DNA from: Ixodes scapularis | Taxonomy: Eukaryota; Arthropoda; Arachnida; Ixodida; Ixodidae | Assembly (NCBI RefSeq): GCF_016920785.2 | Contig: NW_024609837.1 | Span: 51,133,671 to 51,197,670, forward strand | Reading direction: 5' to 3' | Length of the DNA: 64,000 bases | Part shown: positions 63,918 to 64,000 of the stretch, in pieces | Position numbering within the stretch: position 1 is the first letter of the stretch | Layout: each line of letters opens with the position of its first letter | Program-made: the position numbers and the translations under genes | The notes under the pieces: model-generated | Told to the model about the DNA's origin: nothing | The model's input: only the letters and a program-made list of their open reading frames with translations | Databases searched by the model: none

Positions 63918-64000
63918 ATGGCGAGTAAAATGGAACGCTTCGGGGAGTTGGGAGTCCTGGTTCCCACGGAGGAATGCGCCATGGAATCTGACAATTGCAA
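63918..64000 (+). CDS. possible first coding exon, truncated by window edge
   Basis: An ATG in a good context (CTTCCATGG) opens MASKMERFGELGVLVPTEEC, then AMESDNC, without a stop to the end of the window (27 full codons). The composition looks protein-like (mixed acidic, hydrophobic and Gly residues) and codon use is not simple-repeat-driven. A second in-frame ATG lies at 63930. The frame is short enough to be open by chance and I do not recognise the peptide. If real, the gene continues to the right, and the whole window would be its upstream intergenic sequence. Confidence 0.35.
   Translation, partial: MASKMERFGELGVLVPTEECAMESDNC

Overview
This window looks like non-coding, repeat-dense DNA from a large arthropod genome, most likely an ixodid tick. 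Four things point that way. One is a complete two-ORF I-group non-LTR retrotransposon. Another is a set of tRNA-derived SINEs of the type I know from tick genomes as Ruka-like. There are also pieces of CR1/L2-like and GIY-YIG (Penelope-like) retroelements, and a very high density of short DNA-transposon derivatives and foldback elements. Base composition is mixed, CpG is not depleted by eye, and at least eight G or C homopolymers of 14-24 bases are present. No prokaryotic operon, CRISPR array, rRNA or functional tRNA gene was seen. No complete host gene was recognised. A short open frame beginning at 63918 and running off the right edge is the best candidate for the start of one.

Layout. 0.7-3.1 kb: retrotransposon 3' end split by a 1.8-kb TTAA-flanked DNA element. 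5.3-5.6 kb and 12.7-12.9 kb: two arrays of short CACGTG/TGACGTCA/CCGCTAAATTTAGCGG-type repeats. 6.8-9.4 kb: decayed CR1-like LINE. 9.7-11.0 kb: Penelope-like 3' end carrying a 617-bp hAT-type element with a perfect 8-bp target duplication. 15.6-16.8 kb: TAA-flanked Harbinger-type element. 20.1-25.9 kb: the intact I-group LINE, the only unambiguous protein-coding unit. 26.4-31.7 kb: foldbacks, a composite 1.2-kb inverted repeat, and a hAT-like element enclosing an old LINE fragment and a mariner-type foldback. 34.4-36.8 kb: three foldbacks and a purine-biased stretch. 37.3-38.5 kb: head-to-head tRNA-SINEs, one split by a 140-bp MITE. 39-43 kb: mostly featureless apart from one promoter-like cluster at 39.5 kb. 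43-49.6 kb: foldbacks, a minisatellite, a ZNF143-like motif and a 47-bp micro-transposon. 50-58.8 kb: SINE, THAP remnant and many MITEs. 61.9-63.3 kb: foldback, MITE, two more SINE copies. 63.4-64 kb: possible promoter and first coding exon.

How it works together. The autonomous LINE supplies its own nucleic-acid-binding protein and its endonuclease/reverse transcriptase/RNase H. The SINEs and MITEs have no coding capacity and would depend on enzymes made elsewhere. Several nested insertions give a relative order of events. Most short ORFs here sit in foldback arms, GC-rich stretches or antisense to the LINE and are not believed to be genes. No new multi-gene system is visible. The most unusual signals are the micro-transposons with perfect 8-bp target duplications, the twin hairpins of the LINE 3' UTR, the split SINE, and the inverted pair of peptide-preserving arms at 48.1-48.3 kb.
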